Source of the DNA: Typha latifolia
Taxonomy: Eukaryota > Streptophyta > Magnoliopsida > Poales > Typhaceae
Assembly (NCBI GenBank): GCA_019914945.1
Contig: CM034104.1
Span: forward strand, 808,501 to 872,500
DNA: 64,000 bases
Reading direction: 5' to 3'
A program made the translations under genes and the position numbers. Positions 9,586 through 23,549 of the stretch are shown here, piece after piece (position 1 is the first letter of the stretch; each line of letters opens with the position of its first letter). The notes under the pieces are model-generated. The model had not been told where the DNA came from and did no database searches. It saw only the letters and a program-made list of their open reading frames with translations.

Positions 9586-12500
9586 ATGGCATCTCTAAGG
9601 CTATCTGCCAGGCATCTCAGAGCCTCGCAGCTCTACAACCGCGATTTCTCCCTCCCGCGAATTTCGTCGAGCACCTTTCGAGCGTCATTCTCGACAGCTC
9701 TCTCGCCGCCTTCCAAGGCCGTCGTCTATGAGCAGCATGGCCTGCCAGACCAAGTCCTGCGGTCTACTTCCAAACCGACTCTCTCTTTTTTCTTTTATTT
9801 TCTTATTGGGATTTTTGCAACACCGTCATTTAGAGGTTCATCGTCTTTCTTCCGGTAATTTTGTCGAATAGATGGTGGTCGCTGATAGAAAGCCGATGTT
9901 ATGAGTAATGACTTTTTGGGGGAGTGATGTTTCTTGTTATAATTTTTACAGGGTTATTGACCTTCCACCAGTTGAATTGAGAGAGAACGATGTATGCGTC
10001 AAAATGCTTGCTGCTCCAATCAATCCTTCAGATATCAATAGAATTGAAGGTATGAAGTCTTGGTAACTTTATTTTACCAGGACTTCCATTTCTCATTTTG
10101 TTGTTAGTAGCGATATTTATGAAAAAATATTGTCAATTCTGAGGAACTTGGGAGTCCAACCAGTTGAATTGAGAGTAATTGCTGTCGCCAATAGTGTTGT
10201 ATTCTGGCCTAGTTAACTTAGGCTATCAATAAACTTATGAGTTATCTTAAAATCACTTTAGAATCAATCAGAAATGTGAAGCTTGATGCACATGTATACA
10301 AAGACAAAACTTTATCAACTGGTTGCTTCTGGAATAGCTTATTCATGTACATTTTTTCGTAGAAAACAATTTCTTTCTGGCTCATTGCTAAATTAAACAA
10401 TGTTTTGAGTAAGTTCTTAGTTTCTTATTAAATCAATTAGAAATTATTCAGAACCTGTATACGTGTGTCGTTGTGTGTATGATCAAGTGAGGCGAGATAT
10501 ATGGATTTGATTTTATCAACTGGTTAGTTCTTGGATTATTGTCCCATATCTACTCCCTTTTTGTCTTTCTGCTGTAGGTATTTACCCTGTTAGGCCTCCG
10601 GTACCTGCAGTTGGAGGGTATGAGGGGGTTGGAGAAGTACATGCCTTGGGCTCTGCAGTCACTGGTCTCTCAATAGGGGACTGGGTCATACCATCTCCTC
10701 CTTCTTTTGGTATACAAGTTATATATGATAATCTCACGAATGCATGCATGCATAAATCTACTTGTGCTATTCTTTGTATAATCTCCTGGGGTCAAAATCA
10801 GCTAATTATTTGTTATGTTGCTCTTAACAATGGCAAAATATATGCTGCTTAGGAACATGGCAAACTTACATTGTAAAAGAAGAGACTGTATGGCACAAAA
10901 TTAGAAAGGATTTGCCCATGGAGTATGCTGCTACAGTCACAGTAAATCCTTTGACTGCATTGCGAATGCTAGAGGACTTCATTAAGCTGAATTCTGGTGC
11001 ATTTTATGGTTTATCCTATTATGCCTACTATTTTGATAATGTTTGTTGTTCTTCATTTGACATCTGGTTGTCTAATGGATTTGATCAGGTGATTCTATTG
11101 TCCAAAATGGTGCTACTAGTATTGTTGGCCAATGCATTATTCAGCTAGCCAATATTCATGGTATTCGTAACATAAATATCATCAGAGACAGGTGCAAACT
11201 TTCATCATTATACAGTTCTTAGCTTAACAATTTAAAGATTCCCTCCATGATGCATATATAATATAGGCGATAAGTGAATCTATGTATTTTATTAGAATAT
11301 GTCATAGATACATTCTTAGTATTTGATTGCAAAATCCCTTCAGAACCATCTGTGCTTTTGCTTTTGGCTATCCTCCTCCTGAAAAGCATTAAAATCCTGA
11401 CATGTCTGTTTATTTTTCATAAGAAGAAACTATCCTAGAGGATTTCCCTGCTTTTCCCTATTACCCCTTATTTAGATTTCTTCTTCAGTTCTTCTATTTC
11501 ATTATATGCTATTCTTTTTGTATGCTCAAGGATTAGTTTTCGTGGCAATATGATAAAAGTGTATGCGCAATGAGTTGAAATATGAAGATGAATGTGCTTG
11601 CAGATTTTTTTCAACTTGCTGTATCTCTTTGTGTATTCATTATATTGTACGAGTTGTGAGTATGCAACGATTCAACTATTTATCTGCCTTCTTACTCTTT
11701 TATGATAATTATGTAGGGCTGGGTCAGAAGAAGTTAAAGAAAAACTTAAAATGCTTGGTGCAGATGAGGTATATACAGGAAGTCAGTTGGAAGTGAAGAA
11801 TGTCAAGAGCCTACTGGTAATGTGTTCTTTAACTTCTTATAAGTAGATTGTGGAGTGGCTAGTAACTAGTGTGGTTCGCACTTCCTACGTAAAGTCGTAT
11901 TTGGTTGGGCTATAATATGGGCTGTTTGTTGAACAACTTGGTCTCGTCTTACTAATAGCTTGCTTCATCTTGGTTTGTTGTGGGTGAAACCAAGAAGATC
12001 TTGTTAAGCTAAACAAATGAATTGAGCTCAAGAAAGTTAAAAGGTGTGGATTCATGACTTGGTTCTGCTCAGAAATTGGCTAATGAGCCAAGGGTGATAC
12101 TAATGAGCCAAGGGTGAGCACCTACTAATGAGCTAAGCTTGAGAAAATATAATATCTGGCTTGTCTTGCCTCATTTTCAGCCTACTATTTGGAGATAAAT
12201 CACCTCGGTTCTTATTTATTGTATTGATCAGATAATACAATTAGTAGAATTTATTTTATTCGTTTTCAGCTCACTATTCTTGTTTTCTTAACTCAGTTCT
12301 ATCTGAATTTCCACATGCTTAGGGTGGTTTACCAGAGCCTATTTTAGGATTTAACTGTGTTGGGGGCGAATCTGCTACTTTGGTCCTCAAATTTTTGAGG
12401 TATCTTCACTTGTAGGAATTATTCCAGTCAAGTTTACATCTTTTTATTAGGAGAAAAGTAAAACTTATTTCTTCTTTCAGGCAGGGAGGCACCATGGTAA

Positions 12501-13318
12501 CTTATGGTGGAATGTCCAAGAAACCCATCACTGCCTCCACTTCATCATTCATTTTTAAGGTTAGTCCAATATCACTGCAAGTGAGATTTCTGTTCTTGTC
12601 ATTTTGCTTTATGCAACTGCATTCTTATTAGATTTTGTTTGATGTGATTTGTACTATATAAATTAGAACAGCAATAGCATTAAGACCTCCAATCTTCTTT
12701 TCCAATAATAAGTGCTGTGGTTTTGCGTAATCTGATAGAAGCTAAATGATGAAGGGCTTTGATTTCCTGTCTTGACCTATAGCCTGGATGTCTATTTCTC
12801 GAATGTTGGGGGTCATGAATGTCTTACTATTATTAGCAAATCAATTCATTCTGTGCAGTAAGTTTGGTTTCATTTTTATCAAAACAGATGCATAAGTCCT
12901 TCCATGTTTGCAACTTTCTAGAATTGCTTCCCATGGTTGGTAGTTTTGTACATCTTAAATGCTTAAGAAGTTGTCTTAGTTAACTCATATTAAATTTGGA
13001 GGAGTATCTAACGCCAATGCGTTTCCTGGTAAGGATCTTGCTCTTCGAGGGTTCTGGTTGCAGAAGTGGATGAGTTCCGAGAAGGCAAATGATTGCAGGG
13101 CTATGATAGATTACCTCTTGAGCTTGGTGCAAAGTGGCAAACTCAAATATGAGTATGGACCTTCATCTCTCTCGCTAAATTGGATTTAGCTTCTTCCTGT
13201 AATTAAGTTATTCATGTCTTGCAGGATGGAGTTGGTTCCCTTCGAAGATTTCAATGTAGCACTGGACAAGGCTCTCGGGAAATTGGGAAGCCATCCAAAA
13301 CAGGTTATCAGGTTCTAA
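9586..13318 (+). CDS. MECR: Mitochondrial trans-2-enoyl-CoA/ACP reductase (MECR type)
   Basis: NADPH-dependent reductase of the medium-chain dehydrogenase superfamily that performs the last step of mitochondrial type II fatty-acid synthesis, feeding lipoate production. Exons: 9586-9761, 9952-10049, 10578-10709, 10853-10996, 11089-11191, 11717-11816, 12323-12399, 12481-12559, 13034-13152, 13225-13318, joined in frame to 373 residues, the usual length. I chose the ATG at 9586 (MASLRLSARHLRASQ); the frame is open 36 nt further upstream but only from a GTG. The N-terminus is Arg/Ser-rich, as in a mitochondrial presequence. Family marks are INPSDINRIEGIYP with the proposed catalytic Tyr at residue 94, VGGYEGVGEV, and the nucleotide-binding NGATSIVGQCIIQLA. 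Early introns are long. Confident in family and intactness. Confidence 0.93.
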
Positions 13319-14174
13319 TATATGTGTAGCCCATGATCATGTGTGTATATGTTCATGAGAATATCAACATGGAATCACTAAAATTTCTGTTTTCTTGATA
13401 AAAAATCACACCTTAATACGTGTTTGTGTGGATTGCTTTATATATGGTGGAAATGTAATTAGACGTACAAACTTGTCACTGGAATGTGCAAATATATTGT
13501 TCATTAATTTGTCTATCTATTGGCAGGAAAATTCACAAATAAGCAATCGTTAATGCATGTCTAGACTCTCTCCATTTTCCATGGGAACATTCTGCTTGGT
13601 TTTGATACCTTATACCTGTGAAGAAACTATAAGTGGATGTCCCATCTGCCAATGAGTTCAAAAGTGTTTTCGAATGGTTCTTTCTGTACCCTTAGTTTGC
13701 CTTTACTAGGATAGTTGGGGGGGGTATCATATACTCCATTTATCGATCCTCTAAACATAACACTGACAGACGTTTTATTAACTACAAAAATATGAACTTT
13801 TCTATTCCTATTTGGTTTGATTATGATTATAATCTCTATTCTTAATTACGAAAAAATATAAATAAAACTAACTACCCTCTAAGAAGAAGACCAAATAAAT
13901 AAATAAATAAATAATGCTTAATGCTGACTTGAATTTATCTTATTCTTCAACCAAATAAAAGAAGAACTCGTGATTCTCGATAAAAATTTGCTATTCGCGA
14001 TCGAGGAGGATATGTATAACTTGCTATTCACGACGGAACAAGTGCTATACTATTTTGCTCATCCCCCTCCCGAAACTCCCACCTTTCTCTTTCTCTCTTT
14101 TTCTTTTTGAAGAAGAAGGAAGAAGAAGGAAGAAGGAAGAAGGAAGAAGAAGAAGAAGGAGAAGAAGCATCGCC
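13319..14174. other. Spacer between MECR and LTA4H-like genes
   Basis: Contains the MECR 3' flank, an AT-rich stretch with a short AAAT repeat near 13893-13915, and from about 14100 a GAAGAAGGA-rich purine tract (14112-14168). That tract is probably the 5' UTR of the next gene, ending just before its start codon. No gene seen. Confidence 0.6.
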
Positions 14175-17100
14175 ATGGCTCCTGTAGACCCCCACTCCTA
14201 CACCGACTCGACTCACCCCTTCACCACCCACATCTCCCTCTCTCTCTACCTCGACTTCGCCACCTCCACCATCCACGGCTCCGCCCTCCTGTCCCTCTCC
14301 TCTCCCCACTCCGGACCCCTCCACCTCGACACCCGCTCCCTCACCATCTCCTCCGTCCTCGACCCCACCACCCTGCTCCCTCTCCCCTTCTCCCTCTCCC
14401 CGACCCCTAACCCCATCCTCGGCTCCCTTCTCTCTGTCTCCCTCTCATCCCACTCCTCCGTCCTCATCCTCTTCTCCACCTCCCCTTCCTCCTCCGCCCT
14501 CCAATGGCTTTCCCCTTCACAGACCTCCTCCTTGGTCCACCCCTTCGTCTACACCCAGTGCCAGTCCATCCACGCCCGCTCCATCTTCCCCTGCCACGAC
14601 ACACCCGCCGCCAGGGTCCGCTTCGCCGCGCTCCTCAACATCCCCAGGGCCCTCTCCGCCGTAATGGCCGCATCTCACGTCTCCCGCCGGGACCCGAACC
14701 CGGGAGAATCCAACCTTTCCGACGCCCTGTGGTGCGCGCCGGACCGCGTGGTCGAGCAGTTCGCCATGGAGCAGCCGATCCCGCCGTACCTGTTCGCCTT
14801 CGCGGTCGGGGAGATCGGGTTCCGAGATTTGGGGCCGAGGACCAGGGTTTACGCGGAGGGCGGGAAGAAAGTCTTGGATGCGGCGGAGAGAGAGTTCGCC
14901 GGCGTGGAGGAGATGGTGAGGGTTGGGGAGAGGCTGTTTGGTCCGTACGACTGGGAAAGGTTCGACCTTTTGGTGCTGCCGCCGAGCTTCCCTTATGGCG
15001 GGATGGAGAACCCGAGGATGGTGTTTCTTACGCCGACGGTGATCAAGGGAGACGCGACGGGGGCACAAGTGGTGGCCCATGAGCTCGCCCATAGCTGGAC
15101 TGGAAATCTGATCACAAACAAGACCAATGAGGATTTCTGGCTCAATGAGGTGATTTTTCTTCTTCATCATCCAAGATTGTTCCTTTTTTCGCCCATGCTC
15201 TGTTGAAATCTAAGAAAGTTCGGTGGCTATTATTGCAAATGGTAGGGCTTTACTACCTATGCGGAGAGGAGGATCGTCGAGGTCGTGCAAGGAGAGGAGC
15301 GGGCAGCTCTCAATATGGGAATTGGATGGAGGGGACTGACTAGGATGATGGAGAGGTTTAAGGACAACATGGAATTCACGAAACTGAATCCGAATATGGC
15401 TGATGTCGATCCAGATGATGTCTACTCTGAAGTACCCTATGAGAAAGGGTTCCAATTTCTTTGGCGCATCGAACGCCAGGTGAAGATATGGAACTTCTGC
15501 TTGTTTATTTGTACTGTTCTTTGAATTGTAGTTTGCTGATGGTTACACGTCTCGTGTTCTGTTGGTCTACTTAGATTGGGCGCCCAGCTTTTGATGAGTT
15601 TCTGAAGACATACATAGCTACATTTAAGTTCCAGTCCATCGATACAGAGACATTTCTTGACTTCCTGAAGACCAATTTACCTGGAATAGAAAACCAAGTC
15701 GATCTGAGGACATGGGTTGAAGGTACTGGGATCCCCCCAGATGCCATGGAACCGATATCAGCAATTTACACAAAAATCAGATCCCTCTCTTTGGATTTTA
15801 AGCTTGGAAAAATGCCAAGGGAGGATGAGGTGGCAGACTGGCGTGGGCAGGAATGGGAGCTCTACTTGGAGAATCTACCAGATTCTGTCGACCCATTGCA
15901 GGTATTAATTTCTTTCCTCTTCATTTTTGAATTCCTTATATGCATAGTTTTTCATGGAAAGTTAGTAGTTTGTGGTACTTGCGGAATAGGAATATGTTCA
16001 GCGAGAACTAACTTTCTGTATACCAGTCTAACATTTCATAATCAAATGCTTATAGATTAGATGTGATTACAGACCTCATGACACTATTTCTCTGTTTCAT
16101 GTGAGCTCTCTAAAAATGTCAGTGTCTTGAGCCTTATTCTATATGTGTCTTCTCCTTTACAATTTGTATTGTCCCATAAACTGGCTTCTGATCATGTTGA
16201 TGGAATCTCGTGGGTACCTCTATATGTCTAAACTTATTTAGACCTTAATGCTGAAGTATTTTGTGGAATTTGCAATCTCTACACTGCTGCTCCATTGGAG
16301 CTTGGCTGCATTTTCTGTAACTGGTCCATATTAGCAAAAATTATTCTTTGATGCAAGTGGTGCATACTCAACGTGGTCAGACGGTATTGTTAGCACCAGT
16401 TTCTTTTCAGTGTAACATAGAATATTAGTGAGTGTGTGATTGAGATGCATGATATATTGCATGGTATCATTCTGTGTTGTACCATGGCAACTGTTCACTT
16501 CAAGATAGTGCATCCTTATCACTGACAAGGATGGATAAAGGATTGAGAGGTGTTGAGTAAATTAGAGAATGGATTTTTAGAGAATTACATATTTTACATT
16601 ACATACAGCTGAATGGATAAAAATAGTCAAATGCCATATATTCATAAGCCGATAACAAAATTTGGGACTAAGGCTTTCTTGTTGTTGTGCATTTCATGAG
16701 TTAAAAAGTTTCATATTATGAAGTTTATCTAGTGTTAATGTCTCTGATCAAGATGCCCTCTGAGTTTCATATTATGTAGTAGCGGCAGTATGGTTGTTTC
16801 TGTGTGTGATGGTCGTCTAATCATGGATTGTTGTGCCGGTTGACATGGATCGATACATATTATGCTAGTGGTCTCAATATGGCAAGAGTATCTTGATACT
16901 TACTCATCGTTGTTTGCCATTATGATTGAGCATATCTTACTTCAAAGAAATCTAATTTGGGGTTTTTTTCATCCGTTTTGGTACATCTTTGTCTTTTGGT
17001 GCTTAAATTTATATGAATTATATTTCACATCTTTTAGAAAAAAGGGAAATTTTGGTTTTTCCAAGTTATCTGCTCCAACAAAGGAGATCCTAAAAGATAA

Positions 17101-17855
17101 GGGAAAATCATGATATTATAATTTAATTGCATATGTTACATTAATATAGTGTCAATGATTTTAATTTACCCATTAGATCTATTTTTGAGGCCCTAGAAAG
17201 GTTTAGAAATTATTTTTCGGCATGTCAAAGACCCATTGGTGTGTCCACGATTTACTAACTCGGCATGACACATGCAACGAGACATACTGTGTCAAACCAA
17301 GGTGGTACGCCCTATGCCACTGGCACGACAATCTTTGTGTATAATGCTAATAAAATGGGCCAAACAAAAGCAACTTAAACTGCCTTTGAAGATCTGAAAT
17401 CATCTGTCCAGTTCGTTCTGTGTTTTGAAAAACTAATTTGGGAACTTGCATCCAAAAATGAACTCAAAAGCAAAGGTTTTTCTTCTTTTCTTCAACAGTA
17501 AGGTATTCTCTCATACTAGATCACAAATTCTCATTTTCCATCTTATCTATTGGCTCAGATTGCTGCTCTGGATGCACGTTACCGGCTAGCTGAGAGCAGG
17601 GACTGGGAGGTGAAAGTTGCTTTCCTTCAGGTAGCTGTCTCATCTGGGTGCAAGGAGTACTTTGGGGAGGTTGAAAGGACCTTAAAACAAGTTGGGAGGA
17701 TGAAGTACCTTCGCCCGCTGTACACCGCATTAGTTCAGGGCTCTGCAAGGGAGGAGGAGAAGATGCTAGCCAGGAGGATCTTCATGGAGGCTCGCGACAG
17801 TTATCATCCCATAGCTCAAGGTGTTGTGGAGTCTATCCTGTCAAAGCACAGTTAG
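14175..17855 (+). CDS. LTA4H: Leukotriene-A4-hydrolase-like M1 zinc aminopeptidase
   Basis: Cytosolic zinc aminopeptidase of family M1; plant members act as aminopeptidases and may hydrolyse epoxides. Four exons (14175-15149, 15246-15479, 15575-15901, 17559-17855) give 610 residues, matching the family. The start is the ATG at 14175 in a GCCATGG context; the frame is open upstream but without an ATG. The zinc site is complete: His302 and His306 in HELAHSWTGNL and Glu325 in NEDFWLNE, with Glu303 as general base. The exopeptidase motif GGMENP begins at residue 275, and the catalytic Tyr of PYEKGF is residue 390. The C-terminal helical domain is intact to the end (VVESILSKHS). The first half of exon 1 is strikingly C-rich. 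The last intron is about 1.66 kb. All known catalytic residues are present. Confidence 0.96.
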
Positions 17856-18973
17856 CTAACTAAGTGCAAGTTTTGTGAGTGATGGCACATCTTGCTCCAA
17901 AGGCTGGTTGTTGGAGCAGAAGAGAAGAATCATACACTCTAGCTCCAAAGGCTCTATGCTCATCTTTGCTATATGAATGCACACTTTAGGGTTGTTTTTG
18001 TGGAAATGGCAACTATATGGAAGCATTTTGAAGTAAAGATTACTTTCCTTTTCATGCATACCATTGATTGCCTCCTAAACTGCTTGATATTGTGATTCCT
18101 TGCCTCTTATGGCTTTGCTTCTTTAACTTCTGGTTTGCCCCTAAAGCTTTATGGTCAAAGAAGTTAGGAACTTGAATTGTTAATTACTGAAGGTGAATGC
18201 TTTGAATACCACCACACTTTGTGGTTCTTCTGGTTGTTGCTTTGCAGCTCTCCATTTTCACAGATTAATCCTAAACCACTTCTTAAGAGTTGCAGCTTAA
18301 AAGTGATTGAAATGTATAAGACATAATGATATTTCCATTACCAGTTTAACACTATTTAAAAAGGAAATTTTACTTCAATAATTAATCTTTCATCAAATCG
18401 CGAGGGACCATTTCCGTAATTTCCCGACAAAAAAGTACTTTGAAAATTAAAAATGTCCTCTTTATCTAGAGATCTCACGTGACGGTTGACAACCTGGCTG
18501 GGGCTCGCGCACGCAGACTGAAGCCACGTAAGGAGAGAAGAAATAGATAATTCACACCCTGTCTTACTGATTAATTATAGTTTACATTCTGTCTTTTTAA
18601 TATTATTAATTTGTCCCCTGTCTCTTTCATTAATTAACGAAAACATACTATGGGTGTTATTGGTCATTAAAAGTGCTTTCTGTGAATTAATGAAAAATTA
18701 ATGAAAAATTAAGAAAAATGCAGGGGTTAAATTGATAATAGTGTAAAACATAAAGTAGGGGTAGAAAATGAAAAGAAAAAAAGTTCCCTGAAATTTAATT
18801 ATAACTAAAACGGAGAGAGAGAAAGAGAGAGAGACTTCGCCGTAGCGGCTTAGGAAAGGGGGAAAGAGAGAAGCTCTCGATTCCCATTAATCATTTCTCT
18901 CCCCTTCTCGCGAAAGAAAGGAGGAGGAGGTGGAGGGGAAGGAAAGTCGAGAAGAAGGGCGAGGAGTGACGAG
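17856..18973. other. Spacer between LTA4H-like and TON1 genes
   Basis: Holds the 3' flank of the aminopeptidase gene, then AT-rich DNA with ACGT motifs (CACGTGACGG near 18476, CCACGTAAGG near 18524). A GAGAGAG tract at about 18812-18835 lies in the presumed 5' UTR of TON1. No other gene seen. Confidence 0.6.
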
Positions 18974-21900
18974 ATGGACGATTACGCGAGGGAGATGATG
19001 GACCTCAAAACCCTCGTCACTCGAACCCTCGAGAAGAAAGGCGTCCTCGCAAAGATTAGGGTATCATTCCCCTCCCACTTCCTTAATTTCTACCTTCGTT
19101 TCGTCTTTCGGGGAATTAGGGCTTTCGATTCGCTTATTCGATCTCTTCTCCGACACAGATCTTGTCGTAAGTCTATATGTAGTTTGAAATGGTGAGATGT
19201 GCGAGTGGTGAGGATGAATTGTGCTGTTTGTTGGGGGAAATAATTCTTGGAGATCTTGGAGCGGAAATTCTGCCACAGGAAATTTACTTTTTCGTGTGGT
19301 CTTGTTAACCAAGATGTGTGAATGAGCAAATGGAAGGCGACTTCTTTGAGCTTTTGTGTTCGATAGTTGAGTTGATAGGCCTCCTCACAGTTTTTTATTC
19401 GACTGAGAACCCGCTCCTTTCTTACCATGGGGTAATTGAGAGAATACTGGTTACGCTTATACTTCTGAAAATGACATGGCTCAATTAGTTAAAACCTCTA
19501 CACATGGAATTTTGTTAGAATTTTGAAGTTAAGCTGCTTTTGTGGTGATATCTCTGATAATTAGTTTGGTTACCAGATTCATAGTTATGCTAATATAGTT
19601 TATTTAGTCATTTATCATTGAAACAACTAACTTGAGTTTTGGTGCCCCATCCTGAATATTACTAGGCTGAGCTTAGAGCAAGCGTGTTTGAGGCCATAGA
19701 AGAAGAAGACCATGTTATTGAAAACGAAGATGGTGCAAATCCCGCATTGCTTGGTAGCTGCAATGACAGGGCAAAGCAACTTCATGCCTCTCCTTCAGGT
19801 TTGTGTTGATATCTTCTTCATTTTCATCGTGAATGTTATTGCAGTCTTCAAACATTGAGCAATATCTGGCTGTTTTTAGTGCAGATAAGTTTATGTTAAT
19901 AAATACTGATACTTAATGATCCTGTTGCTTAATGATTTGTGAATGTTATATAGATTGTCTGCTCATTATTTGTCAAGGTGTCAATGGCAAGCTGAACTAA
20001 GCTTTTACCTAACTTGCTTGGTCCTCATAATTTTATAGGTTCAATTGTCTTGGTTTTATATGACCCTATATTCAACTGAAAGGAAAGTGAGTTTTATCTC
20101 ACTGGCTTATCCACTTTAGCTTGCCAGGCTCATCACCCCTCTTCTTTAGAACTTATAGCTTATAAGTAGTGTATTTTCATCCAAGAGAGGGCTTCACTTC
20201 AAACTATATATTCATGGAACTTGAGAAATCCCTGGTTTAAGTCTAATACTAATTTGTTATAGAAATGTAACTTTGTTCACATTTTGTTTGTTGGCTTTTT
20301 GGCTATCTTTAATTTTATAAAGGAAAATAAACTGGTGAAGTTTTATTACCTCTGATTGCATTATTATGTGTTTAGTATTGCTGATGAAAAGTAATTCACA
20401 ACATGAATTTGATGTTTGTAGTCTTCTGTGCAATGTTGCTGAATAGCTATTGCTTACAGGAAGGCTATTGACGGCACTGATATGTGAGTACTTGGAGTGG
20501 GCCCAACTAGGTCACACACTCAAAGTTTATTTGCCCGAGTGTAACTTGGTAATCATGTAACCTTTCCACTTATTGCATCCTGCTATTTATGAAATTTGTC
20601 TGTATTGAGAAATAGAATAACATTCTACTTTTCCTGTTTTTCTATAACATTTTGGAAATCAGCCAAAGGACTTCTGGAAAGCTGAATTAAAAGACTTCAC
20701 TGGGAAAAATGGAGGTGATGTGAATAGGACCGCTGAGAGTGGTCCACTGCTTCTCGATGTTCTTGAAGGATATTTAAAATACGAGGTGGTGAAACTTCAT
20801 GACTTAAGTTATGAAACTTGAAGTTGATTGCTTTGATATATGTAGTTCATATGCGGATGTTGATGGCTATATCCTCTAGCAATCTGCATGTTGAAATACC
20901 ATAAAAAGTTATGATCATCATTATGAAAAGATATCAACTCTCCTATTTTCTGCTTGCATCTTGATTTGCTACTCCTCCTATATGGTTTGGAGTTTGGAAA
21001 TCATGTTGCTAGCTTTTGACCAAATTGGAGATTTTCTTATATATTTTGCACAACTCTTAACTTCTTTTACATCTTATAACTATTCTTGAAAATCACTTCA
21101 TCCACAAATAAATTCCTGTTATAATTCCAATTTCTTTAGCAGGTAGTAATGTAGATTAGTAGCCAAATAGTTACTTTTCCTTTTTATCATCTTGTGCAAT
21201 AATCTGTTAAGCTACATTAATATGTACCTTAGTAGCCAAATAGTTACTTTTCCTTCTTCTTTTTTCATCTTATACAATAACCTGTTTCTAGACAAAAGAT
21301 GGAACAACTGCCCCTTCATAAAAATTAAATTTTATGCCTGTGAATCTGGTCTACTTGTTTTTCATAGGCATTTTCTAATTTTACCTCTGTTCATATTTTG
21401 TATCTATAATAATATTGCACATGGAGAAGTGCAAAAGATGTCTTTAATTAGCTTTCAAGGCATCCACTGATTGCTTTGCCACTTTTGTAGCGGGACCGGA
21501 AACACAGTTTTACACATTACGATAGGTGATGTGATATCCTTATCCCACTATGCAAATAAGTTGAGACCTCTTTAGATTTACAGCTCGACTACTGTGACCT
21601 CTTACAACTACTGAGATGATAATGAGGATCTGACATAAGTTATATTCTCATCCTACTATCTCGTACTTCGACCCTAAAGGGACTCCACATGATGCTTCGA
21701 ACTCAAATTGAATATACAATCCTTCTCTATGATTGTACTTTAGGCAGTTATATGTTTATGAAAAGACTTGTATAATTTTTTTTTTCTTTTTTGTCATTTC
21801 AGTATGCCTTGGTTCTCCAATTATGTTTTGTTAATGCTGAATTTTGTTAAACAGAATTTGTCCCAAACAAGGATGGCTGGACGGAGAATAAATTTGGAAA

Positions 21901-23549
21901 CTGACTCACTACCAAACACAGAACTTAGAAACATCCGGAGGCCATCATCTTCGTCTGCTGTTGGAGGATTGCCTCCATTGGGACGGTAAATGTGGAACTC
22001 CTGCTTTTTAATTATTCATGTTTGGGAAGATCATTTTTATTGTTATAATTTATTTATTTATTTTTGTATTGATTAGGCCGGTTCAGGTTTCACAATCGTC
22101 AGGTAATTTATATATGATCTTTTACAATACTTTCTTGCTTGTGAGTTACCATTTCATCTATAACGTTTTTATCATTCAGATCGAAGATTGGGTTCTTCAG
22201 TTGCTAATGTCCGGAAGGATGAGTACAACTGGAGATATGATGCTGATGACATCTCTGAAGATGTGATTCGTGCTGCAAATGCTTTAGAAAACATTCAATT
22301 GGACAGAAAAGCTCGAAACTTGACAACATCCTGGAGGTAAATTTGTACTCCACTTTTTGACATGTTATTTTCTTCTACCGTTGAGCAATTCCAAAAGATT
22401 GGACATATGCAACTGTGTGTACCATGATCTTGGTTTTCCAGTTACTCTAGCTTCTGAATGAATTATTAACCACAGCTAAAATTTGTTATTTTGGTTGATA
22501 AGATAGAGAAGATCTGGATGGACATTTCTCTTGCAGAAGTCAATATAGAGTTTGGAAGTTTTAACATTGTTTCATCCCTGAGTGATTAGAACATGAAAGC
22601 ACCTAATTTTCACTGATACTACCTGTAAGATCCACAACTTAAAGATACATTTGGCTTGATTATTAGAAATGGCAGTATACTGTGATGGGCTTAATTTTTT
22701 TGATCGGTTTGCTAGTCCATTCGGTACTCTACCTTCTTCGCAAGATAAAGTAAACATCAAAGTAAAGATAGTGTCGAAGTAAGAAAAATTGAATATTTTA
22801 CTAATTTAGAAAACACAAGTTTTCTTAGTGAAGTTCTCACTTCTATTTTATTCACTCGCGTTCGATCTCTTTTACAATAAATGTTTAAGCTCTTATATAG
22901 ATAAAAAAAAACTGAACTACTAAAATTCTTAAATATCTTTCCTAGATATTTAAGAGGTTAAGGATAAAATCAAAAGAGGCTATCCCTTATGCTAATCTAT
23001 TCAACAATAGATAAACTTAAGACTTGTCCAGCAGTGGATAAGCTCAAGTCTTGCATAATTATTATAGTGTCCTTCGAGTTTGGCTTCGCCATGACACCGT
23101 TTCTGCTTTTAGATATTCTTGGCACTTCGGTTTCGATCAAAATTTTAATATGGCATCACGATATGAACACTTTATTCAGTTTCATTTTTTCACTGAATAT
23201 CTAGTCAGATCCACATTCTATGGCCATCATGCTTTATTTTATTGCTTTACCTACTCAAGATTGTTTCTGTTCTTGTGGATTTTAGTTCCAACATTAATAC
23301 TAAGCAAATACTCTGGTTTGACTAGGATTAGAATTTTCTTTTTCATGTCGTGTTATCAGCATTAATTGTAGCTCCTGTGCTCAACCACTAGGAAGATATA
23401 AATACGGAAGATCTTAATACCCCAGCTACTAGTAGGGATTGTTGTAACACTATATTTAAATTTCCTCTTCTAAAGCATGGCATGATGATTTGTACAGGCA
23501 TGCTGGTGATGGTATCATGGAGGATGACGGGAAGGTTGATCGTCGCTGA
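18974..23549 (+). CDS. TON1: TONNEAU1 (TON1) cortical microtubule organiser
   Basis: TON1 works with TRM proteins and a PP2A regulatory subunit (the TTP complex) to organise cortical microtubules and form the preprophase band; it resembles the human centrosomal FOP/FGFR1OP N-terminus. Exons: 18974-19060, 19666-19798, 20460-20548, 20663-20785, 21855-21985, 22077-22102, 22180-22336, 23498-23549, giving 265 residues. The N-terminus MDDYAREMMDLKTLVTRTLE and the following AKIRAELRASVFEAIEEED are hallmarks of the family. A LisH-like segment (LLTALICEYLEWAQLGHTLK) lies at about residues 74-93. The C-terminal part is Ser-rich, then acidic around YNWRYDADDISEDVIRAANA. Exon 6 is only 26 nt. The last intron exceeds 1.1 kb and may contain repeat-derived DNA. 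Confidence 0.95.

Noticed and set aside
14055..14174. Upstream extension of the LTA4H-like frame
   Set aside because: It begins with TTG and translates a purine-rich leader; the ATG at 14175 has a strong context and gives the family length.
14504..15170. Long open frames in other frames and on the opposite strand over LTA4H exon 1
   Set aside because: Shadows of GC-rich coding sequence; Arg/Pro/Gly-rich with no motifs.
22337..23497. Possible LTR retrotransposon piece in the last TON1 intron
   Set aside because: Some AT-rich stretches look repeat-like, but no terminal repeats, target duplication or coding motifs were found.
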